64,000 nt of DNA from the NCBI RefSeq assembly GCF_000970285.1, contig NZ_CP009516.1, forward strand, positions 4,877,036-4,941,035, read 5' to 3'. The translations under genes were made by a program, and so were the position numbers. Source of the DNA: Methanosarcina horonobensis HB-1 = JCM 15518 (GTDB taxonomy: Archaea; Halobacteriota; Methanosarcinia; Methanosarcinales; Methanosarcinaceae). Below are positions 16,738 through 25,684 of this stretch, piece after piece. A model generated the notes under the pieces. The model was not told the DNA's origin. It worked only from the letters and a program-made list of their open reading frames with translations, and did no database searches. Within the stretch, counting starts at the first letter, position 1. The number at the start of each line of letters is the position of its first letter.

Positions 16738-17844
16738 TTAAAAATCCAGATCCGAAGAGACTTTTACAGCATCCTGCAATGAAGTCTCAGGAAGTGAAAA
16801 ATCAAAAATTATAAGCCCTGACACGTAAGTTACACTGAATCTGTGCAGGCCAGCCTCAAATAAATTGGAAAACAGCTGGATAAGTTTTAACACTACACAT
16901 TCATCAGAGTAATCGTGTCTGATTTTGATGTACTCTTTCCCTTTCTCAGCGAATATCTCAACATCGCTCACAAGCTGTGAGGCAACTACAAGGTATTTAA
17001 AGAGGGGAAGCAATTCCGAAAGAGGGATTTCACGAAGAGGGCGATCAGCTTTAATTTCAAAATATTTTGTGATATCAGGTAATTTTCCTGCCAACAAAGC
17101 TTCAAAAAGATTCTTGTCCAAATTTACCCTTTGATAGTTGAATTTTGTATAGAGTTCGGCAAGCGTTACCCAGAAAGCAGGTTTTCTCTCAATTTCCCTA
17201 TATAGGAGGTCTTTAGAACCAAAGTGTTTCCTGACTCCAGGAGTTATATCCTGTATGTCATGCCGGGCAGAATGCCTCAGGTATACGGTAATTGAGTTGG
17301 ACTTTCTGTGAAGTGCTTCTGCGTCCAGGCCCATCCAGCATGAGAGGAAAATACAGACAGTTTTTACGAACAACTCGCGAAGGTCCCTGTCTCCCCCAAT
17401 AAAATCTATAGTTGCATCCTCATTTTGAAAGCTTTCTTTAGCAGAACTCAGGACTTCAATTTTCCAGCCCATTAGTCTACTGGTGTTGTTCAGGTGCTCT
17501 TCCAGCTCAGATATGGTGGTGATCAGATAAGGGTTTATAAGTCCATGGACAATATCTTTATCAATAAGCTTACCAGCACTGCTTCTCATAAGCCACTTCA
17601 TCATCTGTTGATTTATCATTACATATTCTCCGCTCCTGAGAAACTGTTCCCTTATTTCAGGCAAACTTTCCTTTCTTTTCAGGCTTTCAGCGGTCTCTTT
17701 TAGAGTTTCATGGCTTTCAGGGCAGAGGCTAAACAGGTCGATTACTTCCCTTATTGCTGCACTTAAATTTCCTCCATTCTTTTCCAGCAGAGGCTGGAGT
17801 TTCTGGAGGTGAACTTCATCTAAAGAAACGTTTTTGCGAATCAA
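16738..17844 (-). CDS. RHH-like regulator paralogue 3
   Basis: A 368-residue protein from a TTG start at 17844. The ATG at 17898 is in frame but adds 18 residues absent from the sister proteins. Residues 1-45 (IRKNVSLDEVHLQKLQPL, GNLSAAIREVIDL) form the RHH-like domain. The region YVMINQQMMKWLMRSSAG follows and then the family domain: GWKIEVLSSAKES, CIFLSCWMGLD, RKSNSITVYLRH, YREIERKPAFWVTLAELY, YQRVNLDKNLFEALLAG and IKIRHDYSDECVVLKLI. The C-terminal strand LIIFDFSL closes the fold. It is the most upstream gene of the three, 120 bp from paralogue 2, so the set may be transcribed together. Function unknown. Confidence 0.75.
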   Translation of the reverse strand: MIRKNVSLDEVHLQKLQPLLEKNGGNLSAAIREVIDLFSLCPESHETLKETAESLKRKESLPEIREQFLRSGEYVMINQQMMKWLMRSSAGKLIDKDIVHGLINPYLITTISELEEHLNNTSRLMGWKIEVLSSAKESFQNEDATIDFIGGDRDLRELFVKTVCIFLSCWMGLDAEALHRKSNSITVYLRHSARHDIQDITPGVRKHFGSKDLLYREIERKPAFWVTLAELYTKFNYQRVNLDKNLFEALLAGKLPDITKYFEIKADRPLREIPLSELLPLFKYLVVASQLVSDVEIFAEKGKEYIKIRHDYSDECVVLKLIQLFSNLFEAGLHRFSVTYVSGLIIFDFSLPETSLQDAVKVSSDLDF

Positions 17845-18139
17845 AACAATCCCACTTCTTTGTTTTAAGATTGTAGCTGGCCCCAGAGAAATTTCCATCT
17901 GCAGAATTAAATACCTGAGGTTTGAGAATCATATTTATATCGCAGTCTCAACTCAGGTAATTATTATAGACATTATTACGAAATTTGCACTTCCAGACAG
18001 TTACTGGTTAAAAGATACAAAATATAAATAATTTATTATTTCATCTGGAAAATATAAATTTACATATTCTCCTAGCAGTCTTTTTTCCAAAGTCCCATGA
18101 CCGGAACGGTTTTAAGGTCTACATATATTATTTAGCCTC
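17845..18139. other. Divergent intergenic region
   Basis: This 295-bp AT-rich gap separates paralogue 3 (minus) from the PUA gene (plus). Several TATA-like stretches occur (17930-17940, 18025-18060, 18122-18133), but I cannot choose between them. Confidence 0.4.
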
Positions 18140-18622
18140 ATGACCTGCGACCTAGAAAGGCTTTCGAGAGTCCGTATGATTGCGGACTACCAGTTCGGGA
18201 AAGGTACAGGAGCAGAGCTCTTTCCTGACGGATCAACGTTCCAGTTGTCTCGGACAAAAAGAGTACGCCAGGTCCTTTATTCAGGCAGGAGAATTGCAAC
18301 TGCAAGAGCAAAGGACGGCTTTTTCACTCTCAGTATTGAAGGTGCTTCCATAGTCCACAGTCTTCTACCGAAAAAAAAGTTCAGGGTAGTCATATCAGAT
18401 GACGCTGCTCCTTTTGTGGAGGCAGGGAAAACTGCTTTTGCAAAGCATGTAATTGAGATTGACCAGGAACTTCGAGCTGGAGAAGAAGTGCTCGTTACAG
18501 ATAAAGCAGACAGGCTGCTTGCAACAGGGCAGTTGCTCTTATCTCCTGTAGAGATCCTTTCTCTTGACAGTGGAGCAGCTGTAGATGTACGGGTAGGAAC
18601 TGGTTCGAAAAAAGAAGAATAA
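18140..18622 (+). CDS. Archaeal PUA-domain protein
   Basis: A 160-residue protein with an N-terminal subdomain (RVRMIADYQFGKGTGAELFPDG) and a C-terminal PUA domain from about residue 75, including VVISDDAAPFVEAGKTAFAKHV and GEEVLVTDKADRLLATGQLLLS. PUA domains bind structured RNA. The N-terminal part resembles the C2 segment that precedes PUA in archaeal tRNA-guanine transglycosylase (archaeosine synthesis). Stand-alone copies may act as a TGT subunit or paralogue, or on tRNA generally. No catalytic residues are evident. The gene is monocistronic. Confidence 0.83.
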   Translation: MTCDLERLSRVRMIADYQFGKGTGAELFPDGSTFQLSRTKRVRQVLYSGRRIATARAKDGFFTLSIEGASIVHSLLPKKKFRVVISDDAAPFVEAGKTAFAKHVIEIDQELRAGEEVLVTDKADRLLATGQLLLSPVEILSLDSGAAVDVRVGTGSKKEE

Positions 18623-19034
18623 ATCCTTGAGATCTGGAAACCGATCAGTAAATTATAAAGTGTGAAACAGTAAGAAAAAGAAAGAATGCGGAAGATCAGA
18701 TAAAGAAAATAAAGGTAGTTAAAAAATTTTAAATTTTATACAGAAGAGCAAAAGAATTTTTACTTTTTATACAAATTTTCATATAGCTAGATATAATATA
18801 TAAGATGTAATCCTTACTGCTCAAAAAATGAGAATGAGCGAAAAAAATGGATAAGAATATATCATAGACAGTTATTTTTGCATGAATATGAATACTACTC
18901 ACAAAATAAAGAGTTGTGTTTTCAGTATTGCTGCATAAAAAACTTTCCCTGAATCCGCACCTGAAATCTTTACACCAGATCATAAAAAAGTTTCCCCGGA
19001 GAGTGAAAATATCTCAGAGCCAGAGCAGATCCTA
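18623..19034. other. Intergenic region
   Basis: A 412-bp AT-rich region before the bactofilin-like gene. No convincing gene, RNA or repeat is visible. The next start codon lacks a strong Shine-Dalgarno sequence. Confidence 0.45.
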
Positions 19035-20153
19035 ATGTACCTTCTGGTTCCCGACAATACCAGAATAGAAACAAACAGAATTATAGTAGAGGGAGATGTT
19101 ATTGTCGGCAACCACTCCAGCGTCCAGTACTGTATATCCGGAGATACTGTCATCATGGGAGAAGGGGTTGCTGTTTCAGGGGATGTGGTAGCCTTCTCTG
19201 ATGCCAGAATTGACATGTGGTCAAAAATAGGCAGTGGAGTTAAGGTCGGAAGAAACGCCTATCTGGGAGAATTTGTCACCATTGATGGAAAACTGATTGT
19301 AGAAGGGGACCTGGACGTAGGAAAGGAAGTCAAAATTAAAGGCGGATTTGAAGCCAAAGGCTGGATCATTGTCAGGAACCCTGTCCCAGTAATAATGTTT
19401 CTGCTTCTGTATATCAGAGAAATGATGCGCCTTGGAAAAGGAGAAGAAGTAGAAAAAGCTCTTGAAGAGCTTTTTGATGACTCTGAGGAGGGAGAGAAAC
19501 TTGATGGAAAAGAACCTGCGGAAAAAGTACTTATCATACCCGCAGACACAAGAATATCTCCTGAAGCCATTGAGGTTGGCGGAAAAGCGGTTATCGGGAG
19601 CAACTGCTACCTTATAGGAAATCTCAGGGTACAGTCTGTCGAAACCGGAAAAAATCTGATCCTTAAAGGAAGCATCAGTTCGGAAGGAAACATAACAATA
19701 GGAGAAAACAGTACTGTCTATGGAAACCTTATTTCGAAAGGGCAGGTACATATTGGAAGGAACAGCAGAGTCTTCGGAGGAGTAAGAGCTGATGCTGTGT
19801 TCCTGCACGAAAAAGCGAGAGTGGACGGCACAATAAAAGCACCTTCAGGAGTATCTTTTTTACGAGAAGCATCAGGAGAAATGCCGCCTCTTGCAGAGGT
19901 TAACGCTTTAGGGAAAGTGCTTATGGTTGAGGCAGAGGAGCCGTTAAAGGGTGAAACTGAAGAGAACCTCATAAAAGCTGCGGACCTGGTCGAAATAGAT
20001 TCTCTGATTAAAACCGGCCCGAAAGTCAAAATCGGTTTTGTGCCCGGCATGGAGAAAAAATCTGCCAGAACCAGGTCTCTTGCGAGAACCCGACATTTTG
20101 CAGGGCCCAGATCACAGAGAAAGAGACAGGAAGCCGGAGAGCACCAGAGCTAA
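19035..20153 (+). CDS. Bactofilin-like beta-helix (polymer-forming) protein
   Basis: A 372-residue protein with two stretches of short beta-helix repeats. Residues about 10-110 contain IIVEGDVIVGNHSSV, VSGDVVAF, GVKVGRNAYLGEF and LIVEGDLDVGKEVKIKG. Residues about 180-275 contain AVIGSNCYLIGNLRV, LILKGSISSEGNITIGEN, STVYGNLISKGQVHIG and SRVFGGVRADAVFL. Between them is a hydrophobic segment (VPVIMFLLLYIREMM) and an acidic linker. The C-terminus is basic (RTRSLARTRHFAG). The repeats fit the bactofilin/polymer-forming cytoskeletal family, which makes filaments at the membrane in bacteria. The role in archaea is not established. A left-handed-helix acyltransferase is an alternative, but no His catalytic motif is seen. 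Confidence 0.68.
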   Translation: MYLLVPDNTRIETNRIIVEGDVIVGNHSSVQYCISGDTVIMGEGVAVSGDVVAFSDARIDMWSKIGSGVKVGRNAYLGEFVTIDGKLIVEGDLDVGKEVKIKGGFEAKGWIIVRNPVPVIMFLLLYIREMMRLGKGEEVEKALEELFDDSEEGEKLDGKEPAEKVLIIPADTRISPEAIEVGGKAVIGSNCYLIGNLRVQSVETGKNLILKGSISSEGNITIGENSTVYGNLISKGQVHIGRNSRVFGGVRADAVFLHEKARVDGTIKAPSGVSFLREASGEMPPLAEVNALGKVLMVEAEEPLKGETEENLIKAADLVEIDSLIKTGPKVKIGFVPGMEKKSARTRSLARTRHFAGPRSQRKRQEAGEHQS

Positions 20154-20610
20154 CCGGAACTCTTTAAATCCGGCTTTGAGAATGCACAGTTCTTCTGCTG
20201 AAAATTTTCAAAATGGTTACTCCCGGAATATAGAGTTTTCCTGTAGATCCTTACTTCTTTGAGCACTTATTTTGCTCTATAGCAGAAAATTTTCTTTTTC
20301 TAGAGAGAGCAGATAACCAATAGTTATTCTCAAAGGATTCCGAAGGAATTAGCAACTATCCGGTTTTTGAAAAGTAAGGGAAAAATTTAAACTGAGAAAC
20401 TAGTTAATCAGGAAATCATTAAATCCAGGATATGTTCAGTAGAAATTGAAGATCCATTTAAAATTAAATCCAATTAAAACGCTCACAATTGACATATAAA
20501 CTCATGAATTTTCAGTACATTGACGAAAGAAAATTTAACATCCAAGATAAATATTCACTGTTAGATCTTTAGATAAATTTATAATTACAGATTTAAGGAA
20601 AGGAATTCAC
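20154..20610. other. Intergenic region upstream of argD
   Basis: 457 bp, AT-rich. It should hold the argD-hisC promoter and perhaps a terminator for the preceding gene. I see no gene and no clear hairpin-T-tract. Confidence 0.45.
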
Positions 20611-21798
20611 TTGACAGAAAACATTATTGAATCCGGGGACCTGCAGGCAAGGTACAATTCTACTATAGAAAAAGACTCAAAGTATGTAATGCAGACTTAC
20701 GGGCACCATCCCCTTGTGCTTTCAAAAGGCAAAGGAGCAGTTGTTCAGGATATTTACGGCAAAGAGTATATCGACTGCGTTGCAGGCATTGCGGTAAACA
20801 ACGTGGGACACTGTCATCCGGCAGTTGTTAAAGCAATCCAGGAACAGGCTGAGAAGCTGATCCACGTTTCCAATCTCTATTATACAGAAATCCAGGCAGA
20901 ATTTGCTGAAACCCTTGTATCGATTACGGGTATGGAACGTGTCTTTTTCTGCAACTCTGGAGCTGAGTCCGTAGAAGCTGCAATGAAACTGGCCCGCGTG
21001 ACTACCGGAAAAAGTGCATTTGTAGCAACTGAGCATTGCTTCCACGGTAGGACCATAGGGGCACTCAGCGTGACTCACAAAAGCATGTACAGGGACCCTT
21101 TTATGCCGCCTGTAAGTTCGGGAACCACCTTTGTCCCGTATTCCGATGCCGATGCTATAAGGGAGGCAATCTCCAAAGACACCGCAGCAGTAATCCTTGA
21201 ACCGATTCAGGGAGAAGGTGGAGTCAATATCCCAGGTCCCGGATATTTAAAAGAAGTAAGGGAAATCTGCGACGAGACCGGAACCCTCCTTATCTTTGAC
21301 GAAGTGCAGACAGGCTTCGGAAGGACAGGTACCTGGTTCTGTAAAGAGCAGTTCGGAGTTGAACCTGATATTATGAGCATGGCAAAAGCTATAGGAGGAG
21401 GATTCCCCATGGGTGCCATTGCAGCGCGCAGCGGGTTAAGCTTCGGGCGCGGGCAGCATGCCTCTACTTTCGGAGGCGGACCTCTTGCATGCGCGGCAGC
21501 TCTTGCTTCGATTCAGGCGATAAAAGAGGAAAAGCTTCTGGAGCGCTCAAAGGAAATGGGAGCTTATTTCATGAAAAAACTCTCAGGCATGACAAGGGAC
21601 GACGTTGTTGAGGTCCGCGGGAAAGGGCTTATGATAGGAGTTGAAATCAAATACCCCTGCGGAAAGTTTGTAGATTTTGCAAGGGAACGCAGCGTACTTG
21701 TAAACTGCACCTCGGATTCGGTACTCCGCCTTGTCCCTCCGCTTGTAATTACGAAAGAACAGATAGATGCGGTAGTTGATGTTCTTGAGCAGGCGTGA
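20611..21798 (+). CDS. argD: Acetylornithine aminotransferase
   Basis: A 395-residue class III PLP-dependent aminotransferase that makes N-acetylornithine from its semialdehyde in arginine synthesis, and may also act in lysine synthesis. Motifs are [16 protein letters not shown] (114-129), [12 protein letters not shown] (144-155), EPIQGEGGV (198-206), [11 protein letters not shown] (230-240) and the PLP lysine in SMAKAIGGG (Lys259). The start is TTG 20611 with ggaaagg upstream. The 3' end overlaps hisC by 20 bases, indicating an argD-hisC operon. Confidence 0.94.
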   Translation: MTENIIESGDLQARYNSTIEKDSKYVMQTYGHHPLVLSKGKGAVVQDIYGKEYIDCVAGIAVNNVGHCHPAVVKAIQEQAEKLIHVSNLYYTEIQAEFAETLVSITGMERVFFCNSGAESVEAAMKLARVTTGKSAFVATEHCFHGRTIGALSVTHKSMYRDPFMPPVSSGTTFVPYSDADAIREAISKDTAAVILEPIQGEGGVNIPGPGYLKEVREICDETGTLLIFDEVQTGFGRTGTWFCKEQFGVEPDIMSMAKAIGGGFPMGAIAARSGLSFGRGQHASTFGGGPLACAAALASIQAIKEEKLLERSKEMGAYFMKKLSGMTRDDVVEVRGKGLMIGVEIKYPCGKFVDFARERSVLVNCTSDSVLRLVPPLVITKEQIDAVVDVLEQA

Positions 21799-22879
21799 AC
21801 TGATAAAAAAGGAAATCTTTGATATTGCAGAGTACGTTCCCGGAAAGTCCATTGAAGAGATAGCCTCCACTTACGGGCTCGACCCGACATCGATTATCAA
21901 ACTCGGTTCAAACGAAAACCCTCTGGGACCTTCCCCAAAAGCTGTCAGGGCTCTTGTAGAGGCAGCTCCCGGAGCAAATATCTACCCTTCAGCAGATGCA
22001 CGCGAATTAAGAGAAGCTCTCTCGAAATACACAGGTTTTCCGATGTCGAACATTGTCGCCTCGGGACCCGGAATGGACGGGCTTCTTGACGGGCTTTGCA
22101 GGATAATTATTGAAAAAGGAGACGAGGTTATCGTCCCTACCCCTACCTTTTCCTATTATGAACTGCCTGCCAGAGCCTGCGGCGGAAAACCCGTATTTAT
22201 CAGACGGAACCCGGACTTCTCAGTAAATCCTGAAAAAATCCTTGAAGCCGTATCTTCCAGGACAAAAATTATCTTCCTGTGCTCCCCCAATAACCCGTCA
22301 GGCAACATCCTTCCCGAAGCTGATCTGAGAAAAATCGTTGAAAATACCCATGCCCTTGTGTTTGTGGACGAAGCATATGTTGAGTTTGCGGACAGAAACC
22401 TTGCAGCACTTGTAAGGGAATATGACAACCTTGTAATTGGAAGGACTTTTTCGAAGGTATTCGGGCTTGCAGGATTGCGTCTGGGCTACGGGATAATGCC
22501 TGAATGGCTTGTAAAAGAGTACTCAAGAGCGGCCACCCCGTTCTCTGTAAGTCTTCCGGCTTTACGAGCAGGACTGGCTGCGCTTTCGGACACAGACCAT
22601 CTGAATAAAAGTATAAATCTTGCAAGGGAAGGCAGAAAATACCTGAAAGACAAAATCCCATTTATGGTTTATCCTTCACAGGCAAACTTCGTACTTGTGG
22701 ATGTCGCCCCTTTAAAAGCAAAAAAGATCACTGAGAGCCTTCTGAAGAAAGGAATAATCGTGCGCTCCTGTGATTCTTTCAGGGAAGCCGGAGATTCTTT
22801 TATCAGGGTAACGGTCGGTACTCCTGAGCAGAATGAGAAGGTTGTCAGGGCTTTTGAAATTTCGAAAAGCGAAGTTTAA
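21779..22879 (+). CDS. hisC: Histidinol-phosphate aminotransferase
   Basis: A 366-residue class I/II PLP aminotransferase converting imidazole-acetol phosphate to histidinol phosphate. [10 protein letters not shown] (44-53), CSPNNPSGN (168-176), FVDEAYVEF (195-203) and the PLP lysine in [17 protein letters not shown] (Lys226) are all present. The start ATG at 21779 lies inside argD, in another frame, giving a 20-base overlap and probable translational coupling. The in-frame TTG just before it is less likely. HisC family members can also act on aromatic amino acids. Confidence 0.93.
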   Translation: MFLSRRELIKKEIFDIAEYVPGKSIEEIASTYGLDPTSIIKLGSNENPLGPSPKAVRALVEAAPGANIYPSADARELREALSKYTGFPMSNIVASGPGMDGLLDGLCRIIIEKGDEVIVPTPTFSYYELPARACGGKPVFIRRNPDFSVNPEKILEAVSSRTKIIFLCSPNNPSGNILPEADLRKIVENTHALVFVDEAYVEFADRNLAALVREYDNLVIGRTFSKVFGLAGLRLGYGIMPEWLVKEYSRAATPFSVSLPALRAGLAALSDTDHLNKSINLAREGRKYLKDKIPFMVYPSQANFVLVDVAPLKAKKITESLLKKGIIVRSCDSFREAGDSFIRVTVGTPEQNEKVVRAFEISKSEV

Positions 22880-22973
22880 AGCCCTGCTACCAAAACCTTG
22901 ATCCTTTCCTTAAATTTAATTTTTTAAACATTCAAATTTTTTGAAAACCAGACTTTTTTAACTTATCCGATCC

Positions 22974-23008
22974 TAAATTTTCTCTTTTTTTCTCTTTTTT
23001 TCTCTCAC
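22974..23008. terminator. T-tract terminator between hisC and mptD
   Basis: The plus strand shows three runs of T broken by ctc (tctctttttttctcttttttt pattern). A small ttcaaa/tttgaa hairpin lies at 22931-22945. Oligo-T runs are the usual archaeal termination signal. The two flanking genes converge here. Confidence 0.5.
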
Positions 23009-23010
23009 TT

Positions 23011-23367
23011 TTATTCTATATTTTGAATTTTCATCAACGGATAATTCAATTCAGAATCGTATTCAATTGCGACCTTTACACGTGAAGAGCCGTATTTTAC
23101 AGTGATTTTAACCTCAAGCATGGGTCCTTGAAGTTCTGTGTATCCGAACTCGCTGTTTAATTTACTTTTTAAAAGATCCCGGTCGATTTTCACTGAGATG
23201 TTTTCTACGAAGGGCTGAACCGAAATGCTTTCCTGAATAGCCTGCTCAAGGCTTGAAGCTGTTTTCAGGTTTATAGGGGAACCTGTAAATTGATGATATA
23301 GAGCTCCCAGTTTTATTCCTGCTTCGAAAAGTGCGTTATCCCTATCTGTTATTTTATTTTCGGTCAA
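23011..23367 (-). CDS. mptD: Archaeal dihydroneopterin aldolase (MptD)
   Basis: A 118-residue protein of the DUF372/MptD family, which cleaves 7,8-dihydroneopterin to 6-hydroxymethyl-dihydropterin on the way to the methanopterin-type C1 carrier. The diagnostic N-terminal segment is FEAGIKLGALYHQFTG (14-29). The middle has VKIDRDLLKSKLNSEFGYTEL, and YDSELNYPLMKI ends the protein. Length matches the family. It follows pssA by 69 bp on the same strand, so it may be the last gene of the artA-asd-pssA unit, though its function differs. Confidence 0.9.
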   Translation of the reverse strand: MTENKITDRDNALFEAGIKLGALYHQFTGSPINLKTASSLEQAIQESISVQPFVENISVKIDRDLLKSKLNSEFGYTELQGPMLEVKITVKYGSSRVKVAIEYDSELNYPLMKIQNIE

Positions 23368-23436
23368 ATTAATCCTCTCCTTGCCAGTTCGATGTGACTG
23401 TATGCTGGGGTAATTTTTGAAGTAAATTTACTTTTT

Positions 23437-24180
23437 TTACTGTTTATCTTTCCTTCCTTCAGCTTTCAGCCCTTTCTTGCTGCCGTAATCTTTGCTGTTA
23501 GCAATGCTGATCAGAGGAATCTTCAAGAAAGGTGAAAAGAGGTAGCTCAGCATGAGGATAAAGGGCAGGAAAGAAAAGAACCGCATATACTGCACATCGA
23601 TAAAGTAAAGAAGCATAGTTATCCCGAACACAGAAGCCACAAAAGCCAGAATTCTGATGTTCCTGATCTTGGGATAATTTACAGTGCTCACCATAAGTAT
23701 AGAGAGGGCAAGAGTCAGAGCAAGCAGAACATCTACTATCACAAAGTTTTCCCCGAGCAAAAGGTATGTAACAAGCATTATGCAGCCTGCGGTAATAGGA
23801 AGCCCTTCAAATCCTGCCTTCGGGACAGATATAGTAGAATTGAAACGGGCGAGCCTGAGTACGCCACAGACAGCATAAAAGCCTGAAAATATTCCAACAA
23901 TAGGCTCTTTTGCTCCGAATTCGAGGAATATGAGAAGAGCAGGAGCAACCCCAAAAGAGACTGCATCTGCCAGGGAGTCAAGTTGCTCCCCAAGTTCTCC
24001 CCCTTTAAATCGACGGGCAATGTATCCATCTGCCCCATCTGCAATTGCCGCAAGCAGAAGTAAGATTAGAGCAAAGCCAAAAGAGTCACTCTGGGCAGCT
24101 ACTGCAATGGAGCCAATCCCGCAAATCAGGTTCAAAAGAGAGACCAGGTCCGGGAGTCTTAACATCTGAAATACGTTCAT
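23437..24180 (-). CDS. pssA: CDP-diacylglycerol/archaetidyl-serine synthase (PssA type)
   Basis: A 247-residue integral membrane CDP-alcohol phosphatidyltransferase. The active-site motif DGx2ARx8Gx3Dx3D is seen as DGADGYIARRFKGG followed by GEQLDSLADAVSFG near residues 46-75. At least six membrane helices follow. It joins CDP-archaeol and serine to give archaetidylserine. The start ATG at 24180 replaces a TTG two codons earlier. The gene follows asd with the stop and start almost touching, and artA is just upstream, so one operon is likely. Confidence 0.92.
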   Translation of the reverse strand: MNVFQMLRLPDLVSLLNLICGIGSIAVAAQSDSFGFALILLLLAAIADGADGYIARRFKGGELGEQLDSLADAVSFGVAPALLIFLEFGAKEPIVGIFSGFYAVCGVLRLARFNSTISVPKAGFEGLPITAGCIMLVTYLLLGENFVIVDVLLALTLALSILMVSTVNYPKIRNIRILAFVASVFGITMLLYFIDVQYMRFFSFLPFILMLSYLFSPFLKIPLISIANSKDYGSKKGLKAEGRKDKQ

Positions 24181-24182
24181 AT

Positions 24183-24809
24183 TCAAAAGTTCCTGTCATT
24201 ATTTATTGTTGCTATAATTGTCTTGCCTGCAAGCACTCTCTCCCCTTTTTGAACCTTAATGTCAAAATTATGAGGAATCGTTACATCAACTCTTGATCCA
24301 AAGCGGATCATACCAATACGCTGTCCCTGCTCTACAATATCATTCACACTTGAGTATGTGACAATCCTGCGGGCAATGGTGCCTGCAATCTGTGTGACCC
24401 TTACATCCCCGTACTTGCTGTGGATAATAAACTCATTTCTTTCATTCCTTTCCGAGTCCTTACAAAAAGCAGGAAGATAACCACCTTTTTTGTAGACTAT
24501 CTCCCTGATTTTTCCGGAAATCGGAGCTCTGTTAACATGTACATTCTGGAGAAACATAAAAATACAAATTTTCCTGCCCCTGATATCGATAATCGTGCCA
24601 TCGGCAGGAGAGATCATGTAATCATCAGAAACTTCTACTTTTCTTTCGGGGTCTCTGAAAAAAATAACCATAGCAAAAGTTAATGCCATCCCCATATGAG
24701 CCATATGATTAAGGAAGGTTAAACTATCCGTCGCCCAGGAAAGAATTGCAAACAGGGCGGTTACAGACGCAGCTGTAAAAAGCCAGGGTTCAGATCCTTT
24801 TGCAATCAT
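24183..24809 (-). CDS. asd: Archaetidylserine decarboxylase (PSD family, PssD/Asd)
   Basis: A 208-residue pyruvoyl-dependent decarboxylase of the short PSD type. Two N-terminal membrane helices (about 8-25 and 33-50) are followed by FFRDPERKVE, ISPADGTIIDI and FLQNVHVNRAPISG. The self-cleavage motif RFGSRVDV lies near residue 168, where the Ser of GS becomes the pyruvoyl group. It converts archaetidylserine to archaetidylethanolamine at the membrane. It starts only 6 bp after artA and ends beside pssA. Confidence 0.9.
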   Translation of the reverse strand: MIAKGSEPWLFTAASVTALFAILSWATDSLTFLNHMAHMGMALTFAMVIFFRDPERKVEVSDDYMISPADGTIIDIRGRKICIFMFLQNVHVNRAPISGKIREIVYKKGGYLPAFCKDSERNERNEFIIHSKYGDVRVTQIAGTIARRIVTYSSVNDIVEQGQRIGMIRFGSRVDVTIPHNFDIKVQKGERVLAGKTIIATINNDRNF

Positions 24810-24814
24810 TAATC

Positions 24815-25684
24815 TCAGTCCCCAGCAAATCTATGCAGAAGATATTTCAATTCTTCGGAGAGTATGACCCAGAGACCATCAATCATCGTCAGTAGCTCAG
24901 GCAGAATCTTGAGTACAGCATATGAAATTAAGAAGAGGGCTATTCCTGACCCTGCCTTTGCAATATAATTATGGGCAATAATGAAACTGTCCGCTCCAAA
25001 CCACTGTTCCCCATAAGCTACAACCACAAAAATATCCCTTATAAGGTTGAGCACATAAATCACGGGCACGGATACAATGAAAGCCGGAACCAGACGGTTA
25101 AGAGGAGCTCTGACCGCACCTATCAGCCCCACAAAAAGAGCAATGCTTTCAATTGCGGTACAGCCCAGGATGATCTCGACCGTATATCCGTTAAGAGTTA
25201 TCGTATTCCAGGATTTCATGTATGCAGGGACCCCGAAATACTGGAGAACCCAGGTAACCTGGGAGGTAACGTTCCCTATAATCCAGGTGTTCAGAGGAGA
25301 GAAATTTGCAAATGGGAAGTAAACAAGAGCTCCAAGCGCACTTGCACTTGTAAGCATTGAAGTTATGTCAAGGGAGTTTTCCTCAGTCTGAGCTGAGAAT
25401 GTCGAGTGCATTATTTCTCTATTGTTTTTTAGAACTAGGAGACCCTCTTTATACTCGCGGAGCATGATATATGCCACAAGTAAGCAGAAAAAGGCAAATA
25501 CAAGCGTAAGGACCACATTGGCATAATCCTGAGTCTCGATGTAGTGGAGAGGCTGGTATCCCCAGTGAATGGAAAACAGACCCCATCCTATTCCCCCTAT
25601 AAGTTTACGAACTCTCGAAGTTCTGGGGATGACGGATGACGCAATCATTAACCCGACTGCGAGCCAGAGTACACTTTCTATCAT
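24815..25684 (-). CDS. artA: Archaeosortase A
   Basis: A 289-residue polytopic membrane protein of the exosortase/archaeosortase family. The catalytic set is present: Cys175 in EIILGCTAIESIALFVG, Arg216 in LNLIRDIFVVVAYG, and His238 in SFIIAHNYIAKAGS. About eight membrane helices are likely. ArtA cleaves proteins bearing a C-terminal PGF-CTERM or similar signal and transfers them to a lipid anchor at the cell surface. Here it leads an operon with asd and pssA, two enzymes of archaetidylethanolamine synthesis, matching the functional link known from Haloferax. The start is ATG 25684. Confidence 0.93.
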   Translation of the reverse strand: MIESVLWLAVGLMIASSVIPRTSRVRKLIGGIGWGLFSIHWGYQPLHYIETQDYANVVLTLVFAFFCLLVAYIMLREYKEGLLVLKNNREIMHSTFSAQTEENSLDITSMLTSASALGALVYFPFANFSPLNTWIIGNVTSQVTWVLQYFGVPAYMKSWNTITLNGYTVEIILGCTAIESIALFVGLIGAVRAPLNRLVPAFIVSVPVIYVLNLIRDIFVVVAYGEQWFGADSFIIAHNYIAKAGSGIALFLISYAVLKILPELLTMIDGLWVILSEELKYLLHRFAGD

